Made by a program: the position numbers and the translations under genes. 64,000 nt of DNA. Origin: Alphaproteobacteria bacterium. Lineage in GTDB: Bacteria > Pseudomonadota > Alphaproteobacteria > Rhodobacterales > Rhodobacteraceae. A model generated the notes under the pieces. It searched no databases, was not told the DNA's origin, and saw only the letters and a program-made list of their open reading frames with translations. The number at the start of each line of letters is the position of its first letter. The first letter of the stretch is position 1. Positions 1-8,903 of the stretch are shown here, piece by piece. Location: the NCBI GenBank assembly GCA_030431825.1, contig JAUIIJ010000008.1:62001-126000 (forward strand), read 5' to 3'.

Positions 1-117
1 GCATGGCTCACCTCCTGTGTCTGCAGGATAGCATGGCAAGGAAATCAGGCAAAGCTCGGACGCCGCGTCAGGTCGCCGCGATCCACGGCTGGCTGACGCT
101 TTGCCCGGCTCACTTCC

Positions 118-600
118 TCAGAACGCTTCGGGCCTGGCCTCGCGTGCCATGTGGTCAAGCACCGCATTCACGAATTTCGGCTCTTTCCCGTCGGGAAAGA
201 ACGCCCGCGCGATCTCGACATATTCGACGATGACCACCTTGGGTGGCGTGTCGCTGTTGGTCAGTTCGGCCCCCGCCGCACGAAACAGGGCGCGCAGGGT
301 GGGATCGATGCGGCCAATCGGCCATTTCGCCACCAGCGCACGGTCCGTCATCTGGTCGATCCGCGCCTGGTGGTTCACGGCATCCGCCACCGAACGGCGA
401 AACAGCCCGATGTCGCCGTCCAGCATCTCGTCCCCCTCATAGGTGGCACCGAAACGATGCTCCAGGAACTCGGCAATCACCTGGTCGCTGGTCTGTCCGC
501 TCTGCTCCATCTGAAACAGCGCCTGCACCGCATAGAGCCGCGCGGCGGATTTCATCTTGCGCTTCTGGTTGCCCGACAGGGCGGTGCTCGAACTGGTCAT
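118..600 (-). CDS. nusB: Transcription antitermination factor NusB
   Basis: A 160-residue protein of the NusB family. NusB binds NusE (ribosomal protein S10) and boxA RNA and supports antitermination of rRNA transcription. The helical NusB fold is recognisable from SAARLYAVQALFQME near the N terminus to the C-terminal block VVIVEYVEIARAF...FVNAVLDHMA. I chose the ATG at 600 because it overlaps the ribH stop by four bases (ATGA), a translational-coupling arrangement. A longer reading frame exists upstream but would run deep into ribH. It is the last gene of the ribE-ribB-ribH-nusB run, a common alphaproteobacterial order. The reading is confident. Confidence 0.95.
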   Translation of the reverse strand: MTSSSTALSGNQKRKMKSAARLYAVQALFQMEQSGQTSDQVIAEFLEHRFGATYEGDEMLDGDIGLFRRSVADAVNHQARIDQMTDRALVAKWPIGRIDPTLRALFRAAGAELTNSDTPPKVVIVEYVEIARAFFPDGKEPKFVNAVLDHMAREARPEAF

Positions 601-1148
601 GCCGTGGTGGATCCGTCGCCTTTTTCTGCCAGCAGAATCGCGTCTGATGGGGCGCGAAACCCCACCCCCTTGCGCTGGTCGCCCCACTTACGGGCGAGCG
701 CGATCAGATGCAAGGCCGCAGCGGCCGCACCGCCACCCTTGTTCTGTCCGGCAGTCTCGGCACGAACAACCGCCTGGTCGCGTGTCTCGACGGTCAGGAT
801 GCCGTTGCCGATGCACAGCCCTTGCAGGCCCATCAATTGCAAGGCGCGGCTGCTGTCGTTGCAGACGGTCTCGTAATGCGTGGTCTCACCGCGGATCACG
901 CAGCCAAGCGCCACATAGCCGTCGAAATTCGATTGCCGGTCCGATATCGCGATGGCCGTCGGCACTTCGAGCGCCCCCGGCACCTCGACAAGCTCCCAAC
1001 TGCCGCCAGCCGCCTCGATCTCCGCCTTGGCCCCCGCCACGAGATCGTCGGCGATATCCTTGTAATAGGGCGCAACGACAATCAGCAGCTTGACCGGCTT
1101 GTCAAACTCCGGGCGCGGCAGGACGTAATGTGCTTCGGATTTGGCCAT
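597..1148 (-). CDS. ribH: 6,7-dimethyl-8-ribityllumazine synthase
   Basis: This 183-residue protein is lumazine synthase. It condenses 5-amino-6-ribitylamino-uracil with 3,4-dihydroxy-2-butanone 4-phosphate, the penultimate step of riboflavin synthesis in the cytosol. Family blocks are clear: LIVVAPYYKDIADDLVAGA at the N terminus, VEVPGALEVPTAI, GYVALGCVIRGETTHYETVC (the phosphate and catalytic His region) and GNGILTV near residue 115. It lies four bases from ribB and overlaps nusB by four bases, so it is probably translated from the same minus-strand transcript. The length is slightly above the usual 150-160 residues because of a C-terminal extension, the part after residue 160 (…RAPSDAILLAEK). 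Confidence 0.96.
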   Translation of the reverse strand: MAKSEAHYVLPRPEFDKPVKLLIVVAPYYKDIADDLVAGAKAEIEAAGGSWELVEVPGALEVPTAIAISDRQSNFDGYVALGCVIRGETTHYETVCNDSSRALQLMGLQGLCIGNGILTVETRDQAVVRAETAGQNKGGGAAAAALHLIALARKWGDQRKGVGFRAPSDAILLAEKGDGSTTA

Positions 1149-1151
1149 GAT

Positions 1152-2273
1152 CTACTCCTCGGACATGATCGGGCGGGTATCGACGATCGACAGCCCGTAA
1201 GCGTCCAGACCCAGATACCTTGTCCGGGGCGAATCCGTGAGCAGGATCAATTCCTTGACGCCAAGCGCCGAGAGAATCTGCGCCCCGAGGCCGGTCTGCT
1301 TGATGGTACGCGGGCCCTCCTCTTCGCTGGCATAGAGCGAATGGCGCGGTTCCCGGAACAGGCAGACGACACCGCGCCCCTCCTGCGCAATCAACTCCAT
1401 GGCCCGCGACAATTCACGCGCCGGCTTCGGCCCCAGGCCGAGCAGGTCGCTCGCCTCATGCAACGCATGGGTCCGGGTCAGAACGGGGTCAGCTGTCGTG
1501 ATATCGCCCTTGATCAGGGCCACATGTTCGACCCCGTGGGTCTGGTCGGTAAAGATGCGCATGTCCCAGTCGCCCCCGAATTCCGAGGTCACCGCCTGCT
1601 GCGCGGTCTGGTCCACCAGGTTGTCATTGAGATTGCGATAGGCGATCAGGTCGGAAATCGTACCGATCTTCAGGTCATGCGCCTTGGCGAATTCCACCAG
1701 TTCGGGCAAGCGCGCCATGGTGCCGTCCGGGTTCATGATTTCGCAAATCACGCCGGCCGGCTTCAATCCCGCCAAACGGGCGATATCCACCGCCGCTTCG
1801 GTATGCCCCGCCCGCACCAGCACGCCGCCATTGCGCGCCCGCAGCGGAAAGATGTGTCCCGGCGTCGCCAGCGCCGCCATCGTGTTCTGCTCGTTGATCG
1901 CCACCGATACGGTATGGGCCCGGTCCGGGGCCGAAATACCGGTGCTCACCCCCTCGCGCGCCTCGATCGACACGGTAAACGGTGTCTCGTGCCGCGACGA
2001 GTTGTTGACCGCCATCATCGGCAGGCCCAGGCGATCCACCCGCTCCGCCGTCATCGGCAGACAGATCAGCCCGCGCCCGTATGTCGCCATGAAGTTGATC
2101 GCCGCAGCATCCGCAAACTCGGCCGCGATGACCAGATCGCCTTCGTTCTCACGGTCCTCGTGGTCGACCAGGATAAACATCTGGCCGCGCCGCGCCACGT
2201 CGATGATCTCCGCGATCGGAGAAATCGCATGGCGCAGGTCCTGCTCGACCTGACCGGGGGTTTCAAAGCTCAT
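1152..2273 (-). CDS. ribB: 3,4-dihydroxy-2-butanone 4-phosphate synthase with degenerate GTP cyclohydrolase II-like domain (RibBX type)
   Basis: A 373-residue two-domain protein. The N-terminal DHBP synthase half (about 15-210) has the acidic motif RENEGDL (41-47) and RAGHTEA (about 155), and converts ribulose 5-phosphate to DHBP. The C-terminal half (about 215-373) aligns with GTP cyclohydrolase II through GRGVVCLFRE, IKQTGLGAQIL and GLSIVDTRP. However, the zinc-binding cysteines of active RibA (ECLTGD...CDCG) are missing; the corresponding stretch reads VALIKGDITTADPV. This fits the known RibB-RibX arrangement, in which only the RibB half is catalytic. I chose the ATG at 2273 (MSFETP) because conserved sequence starts soon after it. 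A separate ribA would be expected elsewhere in the genome. Confidence 0.93.
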   Translation of the reverse strand: MSFETPGQVEQDLRHAISPIAEIIDVARRGQMFILVDHEDRENEGDLVIAAEFADAAAINFMATYGRGLICLPMTAERVDRLGLPMMAVNNSSRHETPFTVSIEAREGVSTGISAPDRAHTVSVAINEQNTMAALATPGHIFPLRARNGGVLVRAGHTEAAVDIARLAGLKPAGVICEIMNPDGTMARLPELVEFAKAHDLKIGTISDLIAYRNLNDNLVDQTAQQAVTSEFGGDWDMRIFTDQTHGVEHVALIKGDITTADPVLTRTHALHEASDLLGLGPKPARELSRAMELIAQEGRGVVCLFREPRHSLYASEEEGPRTIKQTGLGAQILSALGVKELILLTDSPRTRYLGLDAYGLSIVDTRPIMSEE

Positions 2274-2380
2274 GAAATCGTCTTTCCGTGCGCAGTTGGC
2301 TCGGGGCGCAAATACCCCACGCGCGCCACGATTGCCAGCCCCGGAACGCCGCGACACCTGCGAAATCCGCCGGCCTGCGC

Positions 2381-2403
2381 CTTCATCTTTGGCAAAATAC
2401 TCC
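2381..2403. repeat. Copy 1 of a dispersed 23-bp intergenic repeat
   Basis: This stretch in the ribE-ribB gap matches 21 of 23 bases with 19605-19627 in the soxB-soxD gap. The shared core reads CTTCATCTTTG then CAAAATACTCC (copy 1) or CGAAATACTCC (copy 2). Both copies lie inside minus-strand operons, in the same orientation, and are followed by a GC-rich inverted repeat. Nothing in the flanking genes predicts the match, so a dispersed extragenic element is likely. Confidence 0.6.
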
Positions 2404-2439
2404 GGGGGTGAACGGCTAAAATCCCCGATTTTCGCCGGA

Positions 2440-2454
2440 GGGGGCAGCGCCCCC
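2440..2454. repeat. GC-rich hairpin between ribE and ribB
   Basis: GGGGGC and GCCCCC form a perfect six-pair stem with an AGC loop, 11 bases past the ribE stop. There is no T tract on either strand, so it looks more like an mRNA processing or stability hairpin, or part of the dispersed repeat that starts at 2381, than a strong terminator. Confidence 0.4.
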
Positions 2455-2465
2455 TGCCCGACGGA

Positions 2466-3059
2466 TCAAAGGGCGACGGTATCTGCCAGCCGCGCGACAT
2501 ACCGCGCCAGGGTATCAATCTCGAGATTGACCCGATCCCCTTGGGCCACGTCACCCCAGGTGGTGGCATCCTTTGTATGCGGAATGATATTGATCCCGAA
2601 TGTCGCGCCATCGACTTCGTTCACCGTCAGGGACGTGCCGTTCAGCGCGACCGATCCTTTCGGGGCAATGAAACGCGCCATGTCCTGCGGCGCGCGCAAG
2701 CTGACGCGGGTGCTGTCGCCCTCGTCCGCAATACCGATGACCTCGGCAACCCCGTCCACATGGCCGGATACGATGTGCCCGCCGAGCTCGTCGCCCACTT
2801 TCAGGGCCCGTTCGAGGTTCACCCGCCTGCCCTCGGCCCAGTCGCCCAGGTTCGTTTTGGACACCGTTTCGGCACTGACCTGCACATCATACCAATCCTC
2901 GCCCAAGGCGATGACCGTCAGGCAGACCCCGTCGCTGGCAATCGAAGCGCCGATATCGATATGCGCGGTGTCGTATCCGGTCGCGATCCGTGCACGCAGG
3001 TCCCCCTGTGGCTCCAGTTGGCGTATGGTGCCGATATCGGTGATGATGCCTGTGAACAT
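2466..3059 (-). CDS. ribE: Riboflavin synthase (alpha subunit)
   Basis: A 197-residue protein made of two similar lumazine-binding domains (about 1-95 and 96-195), as in all RibE trimers. It dismutates two molecules of 6,7-dimethyl-8-ribityllumazine to riboflavin. The start MFTGIITDIGTI is the family's conserved N terminus and fixes the ATG at 3059. The second domain shows GGHIVSGHVDGVAEV and SVALNGTSLTVNEVD. The gene leads the ribE-ribB-ribH-nusB run. Its usual upstream partner ribD lies 4.7 kb away, beyond three plus-strand capsule genes, so the operon has been split. No FMN riboswitch was recognised upstream. Confidence 0.96.
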   Translation of the reverse strand: MFTGIITDIGTIRQLEPQGDLRARIATGYDTAHIDIGASIASDGVCLTVIALGEDWYDVQVSAETVSKTNLGDWAEGRRVNLERALKVGDELGGHIVSGHVDGVAEVIGIADEGDSTRVSLRAPQDMARFIAPKGSVALNGTSLTVNEVDGATFGINIIPHTKDATTWGDVAQGDRVNLEIDTLARYVARLADTVAL

Positions 3060-3285
3060 GTGATGCCTCTCATAAGCCGCAACTCCACGTAACCAGCGCC
3101 GCCGCGCCCGGCAAGCCCCCGATCTTGCAATTCGTCGGCCTGCGGGTGATAATCCACGCGTTTTCAAGTGCCGGTGTCATCAGATCGAACCTGACAATCA
3201 GACCATTCGCACAATCGCCGGCCCGGGCCGCGTTTTCCTGTTTCTGCAGGGTCCGCATGGACCGTTCTTTCATGCCCTGGGGCGC

Positions 3286-4497
3286 ATGCTCCGCAAGACC
3301 GGTGCGCAGGTTCTGCGCGTCGGCTTCAATGCCGGCGACCGGGCATTCTGGTTCGACAGCGCGAGCTATATCCCGTTTCGCGGCCAGCCCGAGGACTGGC
3401 CGGATACGCTTGAGCGCCTGTTCTATCTTCATCGCGTGACCGACATCGTGCTCTACGGCGACACCCGCCACGTTCACGCCACCGCCATCGCCACCGCCCG
3501 CGCCCACGGCGCCACGGTTCATGTCTTCGAGGAAGGCTATCTGCGCCCCTACTGGGTAACCTATGAACGGGAAGGGTCGAACGGCAACTCGCGGCTGATG
3601 GAGTTGAGTGTCTCGCAGATGCGGGCACAGCTCGAACAGGCCGATCATGACGCCCCCCCTCCGCCAGCGCATTGGGGCGACATGCGCGAACATATGTTCT
3701 ATGGCGCGGCGTACCATTGGTTCGTGATGTTCACCAATCGCGGATACCGGCATTTCCGGCCGCATCGGTCGCTGCCGGTCACACGCGAATTCCTTCTGCA
3801 TTTCAAACGGCTGCTGCTGATCCTGCCCCATGCCGCAGAGCGTTACCTCAGAACCGCGCGCATCCGGCGCGGCGGCTATCCCTATCACCTGGTGCTGCTG
3901 CAACTCGAACATGATTCCAGTTTTCGCGAGCACTCCCCTTTCAACAGCATGAGCGACTTCCTCGCCCGCGTCATCGAGGGTTTTGCCAGGGGCGCCCCAG
4001 GGCATCACCACCTTGTCTTCAAGGCGCACCCTCTGGAGGACGGCCGCACGCCGCTGTCACGCGACATCATCCGCCTCGCGGATGCGCACGGGTTGCGCGA
4101 CCGGGTGCATTTCGTGCGCGGTGGCAAACTGGCCCGGCTGATGGATGACAGCCGCAGCGTCGTCACCGTCAATTCCACCGCCGGCCAGCAGGCGCTTTGG
4201 CGCGGGCTGCCGCTGCACATCTTCGGGCGCGCGGTCTACGACAAGCCCGAATTCATATCGGATCAGCCGCTGCAGGCCTTTTTCGCCAACCCGCACCGTC
4301 CGGATACGGCATCCTACCTGGTCTTTCGCCGCTATCTGCTCGAAACCAGCCAGGTGCCGGGCGGGTTCTATTCGCGGCGCGGACGCCAGCGGCTGCTGCG
4401 CCGGGTGGTCGACATGATGCTCGATCCCCGCGATCCCTACGCGGCGCGCGGCATCGACAAAGCGATGCAGAAGCCACATTTGCAGGCGATCCGCTGA
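3286..4497 (+). CDS. kpsS: Capsule polysaccharide export/modification protein, KpsS-like
   Basis: A KpsS/LipB-family protein, the Kdo transferase that adds the first beta-Kdo to the phosphatidylglycerol anchor of group 2-type capsules. It has 403 residues from the first ATG. Family features are GFNAGDRAFWF, DIVLYGDTR, VFEEGYLRPYW, FKAHPLEDG and VTVNSTAGQQAL near the C terminus. The start is doubtful. In-frame sequence upstream of 3286 (about 3229-3285) reads RVFLFLQGPHGPFF, a typical KpsS N terminus, yet no ATG, GTG or TTG exists in frame between the stop at 3070 and 3286. Either a rare start (for example ATT at 3205) is used, or a frameshift or base change lies here. It heads the plus-strand capsule block. 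Confidence 0.85.
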   Translation: MLRKTGAQVLRVGFNAGDRAFWFDSASYIPFRGQPEDWPDTLERLFYLHRVTDIVLYGDTRHVHATAIATARAHGATVHVFEEGYLRPYWVTYEREGSNGNSRLMELSVSQMRAQLEQADHDAPPPPAHWGDMREHMFYGAAYHWFVMFTNRGYRHFRPHRSLPVTREFLLHFKRLLLILPHAAERYLRTARIRRGGYPYHLVLLQLEHDSSFREHSPFNSMSDFLARVIEGFARGAPGHHHLVFKAHPLEDGRTPLSRDIIRLADAHGLRDRVHFVRGGKLARLMDDSRSVVTVNSTAGQQALWRGLPLHIFGRAVYDKPEFISDQPLQAFFANPHRPDTASYLVFRRYLLETSQVPGGFYSRRGRQRLLRRVVDMMLDPRDPYAARGIDKAMQKPHLQAIR

Positions 4498-4588
4498 TCG
4501 CATTGCGCCACGGCTGGTCATCTTTCAACAATTCTTCTAGGTTGCCCGGTAATCATTGATTTACATATCGGGTCGAGGGGGCCGCTCC

Positions 4589-5719
4589 GTGAAAACTGTT
4601 TCTTTGCGATGGGCGAGAGTCGCCGTAACAACCGTGATGACCGGCGCACTTGCCGCCTGTTCGCTGCCGCAGGCCGGGCCCACCAAGAATCAGATATTCG
4701 ACGGATCCCTGCAACAGCAGGGCGATGCCTTTATCGTTGCGGTGAACGATCGCGTGACCCGCGCCACCGCTGTGGTCCCGGCACTCGGTTTCTCTAGCGA
4801 TTTTCGCACGACGCCGCAGCTGACCTCGGACACGATCCGGCCCGGTGACACGCTGGGCCTGACGATCTGGGAAAACGTCGATGACGGGCTGCTCGCCGGT
4901 GATGTCGGCAACTCGACCGCGCTCGAAGAAGTGCAGGTCGACAGCGACGGCTATATCTTTGTCCCGTATGGCGGGCGTATCCGCGCCGCCGGAAACACCC
5001 CGGAGCAACTGCGCGCGATCATCACCGAACGCCTGATGGACCAGACCCCCGATCCGCAGGTCGAGGTCCGGCGGCTGGCCGGGGACGGCTCGACCGTTTC
5101 GCTGGTCGGTGCGGTGGGCGCACAGGGTGTTTACCCGATCGAACGACCGACCCGCACATTGGCCTCGATGCTGGCCAAAGCCGGCGGCGTGGTGATCGAA
5201 CCCGAAATCGCCCTGGTGACGGTGATACGCGGCACCCGCAAGGGCACGGTCTGGTTTCAGGATCTCTACAAGGATCCGAATCTGGACATCGCCCTGCGCG
5301 GCGGCGACCGGATTCTCGTCGAAGAAGACAGCCGCTCCTACACCGCAATGGGCGCGACGAGCCAGCAGGCGCGCGTGAAATTCGAAACCCAGAACCTGTC
5401 GGCGATGGATGCGCTGGCGCAGGTGGGCGGGTTGATCTCGGTCTCCTCCGACCCCACGGGTATCTTTGTGTTCCGCAACGAAAAGGCCGCGATCGCCAAT
5501 CAGGTGCTCGGTCGTGACGATCTGCAGGGCGCGCAACGCCTGGTCTACGTGCTGAACCTCAAGGAACCAAACGGCGTCTTTCAGGCCCGTGATTTTGTCA
5601 TCCACGACGGCGATACGCTCTACGTGACCGAAGCGCCCTACGCCCAGTGGAGCAAGTCGATCTCGCTGGTCGTGGGCGGGCTGACCCCCATCGCGAACGT
5701 GGCCACCCTGACGCAGTAG
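4589..5719 (+). CDS. Polysaccharide export outer-membrane lipoprotein (Wza/KpsD family)
   Basis: A 376-residue outer-membrane export protein, probably the channel for the capsule made by the neighbouring Kps proteins. The GTG at 4589 follows a GAGGGGG ribosome-binding site and gives a lipoprotein signal with lipobox LAAC (Cys24). A poly_export domain follows (IRPGDTLGLTIWENVDDGL, then VDSDGYIFVPYGGRI). SLBB-type repeats come after it (VSLVGAVGAQGVYPI; YTAMGATSQQARVKF). The C terminus is a short segment ending in a likely membrane-spanning helix (SISLVVGGLTPIANV). It sits two bases before kpsC. The inner-membrane partners KpsE/M/T are not in the window. Confidence 0.9.
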   Translation: MKTVSLRWARVAVTTVMTGALAACSLPQAGPTKNQIFDGSLQQQGDAFIVAVNDRVTRATAVVPALGFSSDFRTTPQLTSDTIRPGDTLGLTIWENVDDGLLAGDVGNSTALEEVQVDSDGYIFVPYGGRIRAAGNTPEQLRAIITERLMDQTPDPQVEVRRLAGDGSTVSLVGAVGAQGVYPIERPTRTLASMLAKAGGVVIEPEIALVTVIRGTRKGTVWFQDLYKDPNLDIALRGGDRILVEEDSRSYTAMGATSQQARVKFETQNLSAMDALAQVGGLISVSSDPTGIFVFRNEKAAIANQVLGRDDLQGAQRLVYVLNLKEPNGVFQARDFVIHDGDTLYVTEAPYAQWSKSISLVVGGLTPIANVATLTQ

Positions 5720-5721
5720 GC

Positions 5722-7719
5722 ATGCCCGGACCCGAGCGGTCAGCCGAGAATGGCAGGGGCTCGCGGGTCTATGCCTATAATGGCGGCTTTCTGACGCAAC
5801 GGCGGCTGCGCCGTATCCTGCACCTCGCGGGATACGACCTGCGCCTTGGACTGCCGGGAACCGAGGATCTGGTGGCGATCTGGGGCGACAGCCCGACGTC
5901 GCATCGCGGTCGCGCCATCGCGAAACGCCGTAGCGCGGCTTTGCTGCGTGTCGAAGACGCCTTTCTGCGCTCGATCTTTCCCGGCCGTGCTGGCGAGCCT
6001 CCCGCCGGGTTGCTGCTCGACCGGTCCGGTCTGCACTTTGATGCCTCCCAACCCTCGGATCTCGAACAGATCCTGTTGCGCGCGCCGCTCGATGACACCG
6101 CGATCCTCGACCGTGCGCGGGGCGCGATGGCGCGGATACGCGAGCATCATGTCAGCAAGTACAACGATCACGATGTCACACTTGCGCCGCCCGATCCGGG
6201 CTATGTTCTGGTTGTCGATCAGGTCCGCGATGATGCCTCGGTACGGGCCAGCGGGGGCAATGCGGCGCTGTTTCGCGAAATGCTGGTCCTTGCGCAGGAG
6301 GAAAACCCCGGCGCACCGATCCTGATCAAGGCCCATCCGGAGACGCGTGCCGGGTTCCGACCGGGTTATTATTCGACGACAGTTGTCAACGAACGGGTTC
6401 GCCTGTGTGACGCGCCTGTCAGCCCCTGGGCGCTGCTCGAGGGGGCGATCGGAGTCTATACCCTGTCGTCACATCTCGGGTTCGAAGCCATTCTCGCCGG
6501 GCACCGGCCCCGCGTATTCGGACAGCCTTTCTATGCGGGCTGGGGTCTGACCACGGACGAAAACCCGGTGCCCCGACGGAACCGCCGGCTGACGCGCGCG
6601 CAGTTGTTTGCCGCCGCGATGATCCTCTACCCCACCTGGTATGACCCGTTTCGCGACCGCCTGTGCGCGCTCGAGACCGTTCTGGACAATCTCGAAGCCC
6701 AGACCCGCGCGTGGCGCGATGACCGGCGGGGGTGGGTCGCGAGCGGCATCCGGCTCTGGAAACGTCCGCAGATGCAAAAGATCTTTGGACAGGCGAAACG
6801 GGTCAAGTTCGATGACACGCCGCGAACCTTTCCCGGCCGCCGCCGTATGACCTGGGGCAGCCCGCCAACGGTGGACAAGGATACCGTGCGTGTCGAGGAC
6901 GGATTCCTGCGGTCACGGGGGCTGGGGGCGGAGCTGGTGCCGGCGCTGTCGCTCGCGCTCGACGATCTGGGAATCTACTACGATCCTCGCCACCCGAGCC
7001 GGCTCGAGGCGCATGTCACGGCGCGCGCCACCATGAGACCGGACCAGAAATTGCGCGCAGAGCGGCTGATTGCAAAGCTGACCCGGGATGACATCAGCAA
7101 GTACAATATCGGTGGCGTGGCGCCGCCGCTGCCCGAGGGTCACCGCATCCTGATCCCCGGCCAGGTCGAGGATGACGCGTCCATCCGGCTCGGGACAAGC
7201 GGCATCACAACCAATGCCGATCTGCTGCGCGCGGTCAGGGCCGCGAATCCCGATGCAGTCCTGATCTACAAACCCCACCCGGATGTCGAGGCGGAGCTGC
7301 GTCCCGGCGCGATCGTCGCGGCCGAAGCCGATATCGTGGCGACCGGGACCGCGCCCACCGCGCTGCTGGCGCAGGTGAACGAGGTCTGGACGATGACCTC
7401 GCTCCTCGGATTCGAAGCCATGATGCGAGGGATTCCGGTCACGACCCTCGGTGCACCGTTCTATGCCGGTTGGGGTCTGACCACCGATCTTGGCGACGTG
7501 CCAGAGCGGCGTCGGGCGCGCCCGGATCTGTCGGGTCTGGTTCATGCGGTGCTGATCGATTATCCGCGTTATATCGACCCGGTCACCGGTGCGATCTGCC
7601 CGGTCGAGGTCGTTGCCGAGCGGCTGGCAGATCCGGACCTGCCGCCGCCGGGGCGGGCCAACCGGACGCTGTCGAGGCTGCAAGGGCTGTTCGCCACCTA
7701 CGCCAACCTTTGGCGTTGA
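5722..7719 (+). CDS. kpsC: Capsular polysaccharide beta-Kdo transferase KpsC
   Basis: This 665-residue protein has the KpsC layout of two tandem glycosyltransferase domains. They alternate beta-2,4 and beta-2,7 linkages to build the poly-Kdo linker of the capsule lipid anchor. Each domain repeats the same motif series: VEDAFLRS / VEDGFLRSRG, SKYND / SKYNIGG, VDQVRDDASVR / PGQVEDDASIR, IKAHPET / YKPHPDV, and LGFEA with PFYAGWGLTTD (about 270 and 590). The ATG at 5722 lies two bases after the wza/kpsD-like stop. With KpsS upstream it suggests that the strain makes an ABC-exported capsule. It ends 74 bases before the convergent ribD. Confidence 0.94.
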   Translation: MPGPERSAENGRGSRVYAYNGGFLTQRRLRRILHLAGYDLRLGLPGTEDLVAIWGDSPTSHRGRAIAKRRSAALLRVEDAFLRSIFPGRAGEPPAGLLLDRSGLHFDASQPSDLEQILLRAPLDDTAILDRARGAMARIREHHVSKYNDHDVTLAPPDPGYVLVVDQVRDDASVRASGGNAALFREMLVLAQEENPGAPILIKAHPETRAGFRPGYYSTTVVNERVRLCDAPVSPWALLEGAIGVYTLSSHLGFEAILAGHRPRVFGQPFYAGWGLTTDENPVPRRNRRLTRAQLFAAAMILYPTWYDPFRDRLCALETVLDNLEAQTRAWRDDRRGWVASGIRLWKRPQMQKIFGQAKRVKFDDTPRTFPGRRRMTWGSPPTVDKDTVRVEDGFLRSRGLGAELVPALSLALDDLGIYYDPRHPSRLEAHVTARATMRPDQKLRAERLIAKLTRDDISKYNIGGVAPPLPEGHRILIPGQVEDDASIRLGTSGITTNADLLRAVRAANPDAVLIYKPHPDVEAELRPGAIVAAEADIVATGTAPTALLAQVNEVWTMTSLLGFEAMMRGIPVTTLGAPFYAGWGLTTDLGDVPERRRARPDLSGLVHAVLIDYPRYIDPVTGAICPVEVVAERLADPDLPPPGRANRTLSRLQGLFATYANLWR

Positions 7720-7793
7720 CCCGCCGGAACACCAGCGTGACGGGTATTTGCAGCAAATCCGGCGCGAAACGCCTCAGACGAGACCGGATCCGG

Positions 7794-8903
7794 TCATGAG
7801 ATGTCCTGGATCGTGCGACGCCAGCGGTGCATCACGTCGGGGCCGACCGGCCGTGTTTCCACCAGATCGAAACGCGGGGCCATTTCCAGTTGCGCAAGCC
7901 CGAGTCCTCCAATCGCCGGCAACCCGTCGCCGCCAATGGTCAGACCGGCGGTAAACCCTACCAGTTCATCCACCAGGTCCGCGGAGAGCAGCGAAGCCGC
8001 CAGCGCGCTGCCCCCTTCGCAGAACACCCGCGTCAGACCGGCATCGCCCAGTTGACGCAGGATGTCGAGCGCATCAAGCTGCATACCCCGCGCCCCGCAG
8101 GGCAAAAGGCGCGCGCCCAACCCTTCCCATGCCTTCAGGCGCTCGGGATCGGCCCCCTCGCCGTGACAGAGCCACAGCGCGGTCTCGCCAGCCGTGCGCG
8201 CCAGTTTGCCCATGAGAGGCAGGTCGAGATAGCGCGAAACGACCACGCGCACGGGTTGTCGTGCGATCCCGAGATCACGCACGGTCAGCGACGGATCATC
8301 CGCGCGCGCCGTGCCGGCCCCCACCATCACCGCGTCGTGCCGTGCCCGCATGCCATGCACCGCGCGCCGCGCCATCGGGCCGGTGATCCACTGGCTCTGG
8401 CCCGTCCCGGTGGCAATCCGGCCATCGAAGCTGCTGGCGAGCTTGAGGGTCACCATCGGTCGGCCCTGTTCGGTTCTCAGAAAGAACCCCGCATGATCCC
8501 GCGCCGCGTCATCGGCAAGCACACCGGTTGTCACCTCGATGCCATTGTCGCGCAGGCGGGCAAAACCCTGCCCCGAGACCCGCGCGTCGCTGTCCTCGAT
8601 GGCAGCGACAACCCGTGCCACACCCGCCGCGACAAGCGCGTCGGTACAGGGCGGAGTCTTGCCGAAATGCGCGCAAGGCTCAAGCGTGACATAGACCGTC
8701 GCGCCGCGCGCCAGCGCGCCCGCCTGGGCGAGCGCAACGGGTTCCGCATGGGGGCGGCCGCCCGGTTGCGTCCAGCCGCGACCGACAACACGTCCGTCGC
8801 GCACCACAACACAGCCAACCGCAGGGTTGGGCCAGCATCCCCCCTGTCCGCGACGGCCCAGGGACAGGGCCATCGCCATGAAGCGTCTATCCGGGTCCGT
8901 CAC
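7794..8903 (-). CDS. ribD: Bifunctional diaminohydroxyphosphoribosylaminopyrimidine deaminase / 5-amino-6-(5-phosphoribosylamino)uracil reductase
   Basis: A 369-residue RibD. The N-terminal cytidine-deaminase-like domain carries the zinc motif HAEPVAL (about 51) and [11 protein letters not shown] (about 76-86). The C-terminal NADPH-dependent reductase domain starts near 150 ([19 protein letters not shown]) and ends with [13 protein letters not shown]. It performs the second and third steps of riboflavin synthesis. The start is GTG at 8903, which overlaps the nrdR stop by four bases (GTGA). The nrdR-ribD order is common in Proteobacteria. The downstream partner ribE lies beyond the capsule block. 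Confidence 0.95.
   Translation of the reverse strand: MTDPDRRFMAMALSLGRRGQGGCWPNPAVGCVVVRDGRVVGRGWTQPGGRPHAEPVALAQAGALARGATVYVTLEPCAHFGKTPPCTDALVAAGVARVVAAIEDSDARVSGQGFARLRDNGIEVTTGVLADDAARDHAGFFLRTEQGRPMVTLKLASSFDGRIATGTGQSQWITGPMARRAVHGMRARHDAVMVGAGTARADDPSLTVRDLGIARQPVRVVVSRYLDLPLMGKLARTAGETALWLCHGEGADPERLKAWEGLGARLLPCGARGMQLDALDILRQLGDAGLTRVFCEGGSALAASLLSADLVDELVGFTAGLTIGGDGLPAIGGLGLAQLEMAPRFDLVETRPVGPDVMHRWRRTIQDIS

Noticed and set aside
48..105. Long-range inverted repeat GGCAAAGC...GCTTTGCC past the nusB stop
   Set aside because: The arms are 42 bases apart with interrupted pairing in between and there is no T tract, so I do not call it a terminator.
708..2411. Long plus-strand frame opposite ribH and ribB
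   Set aside because: It is a shadow of two well-recognised riboflavin genes on the minus strand and has no domain of its own.
7782..7795. Fourteen-base palindrome GACCGGATCCGGTC between kpsC and ribD
   Set aside because: It has no loop and lies at the convergent ends of two genes, touching the ribD stop. It is likely chance in GC-rich DNA.
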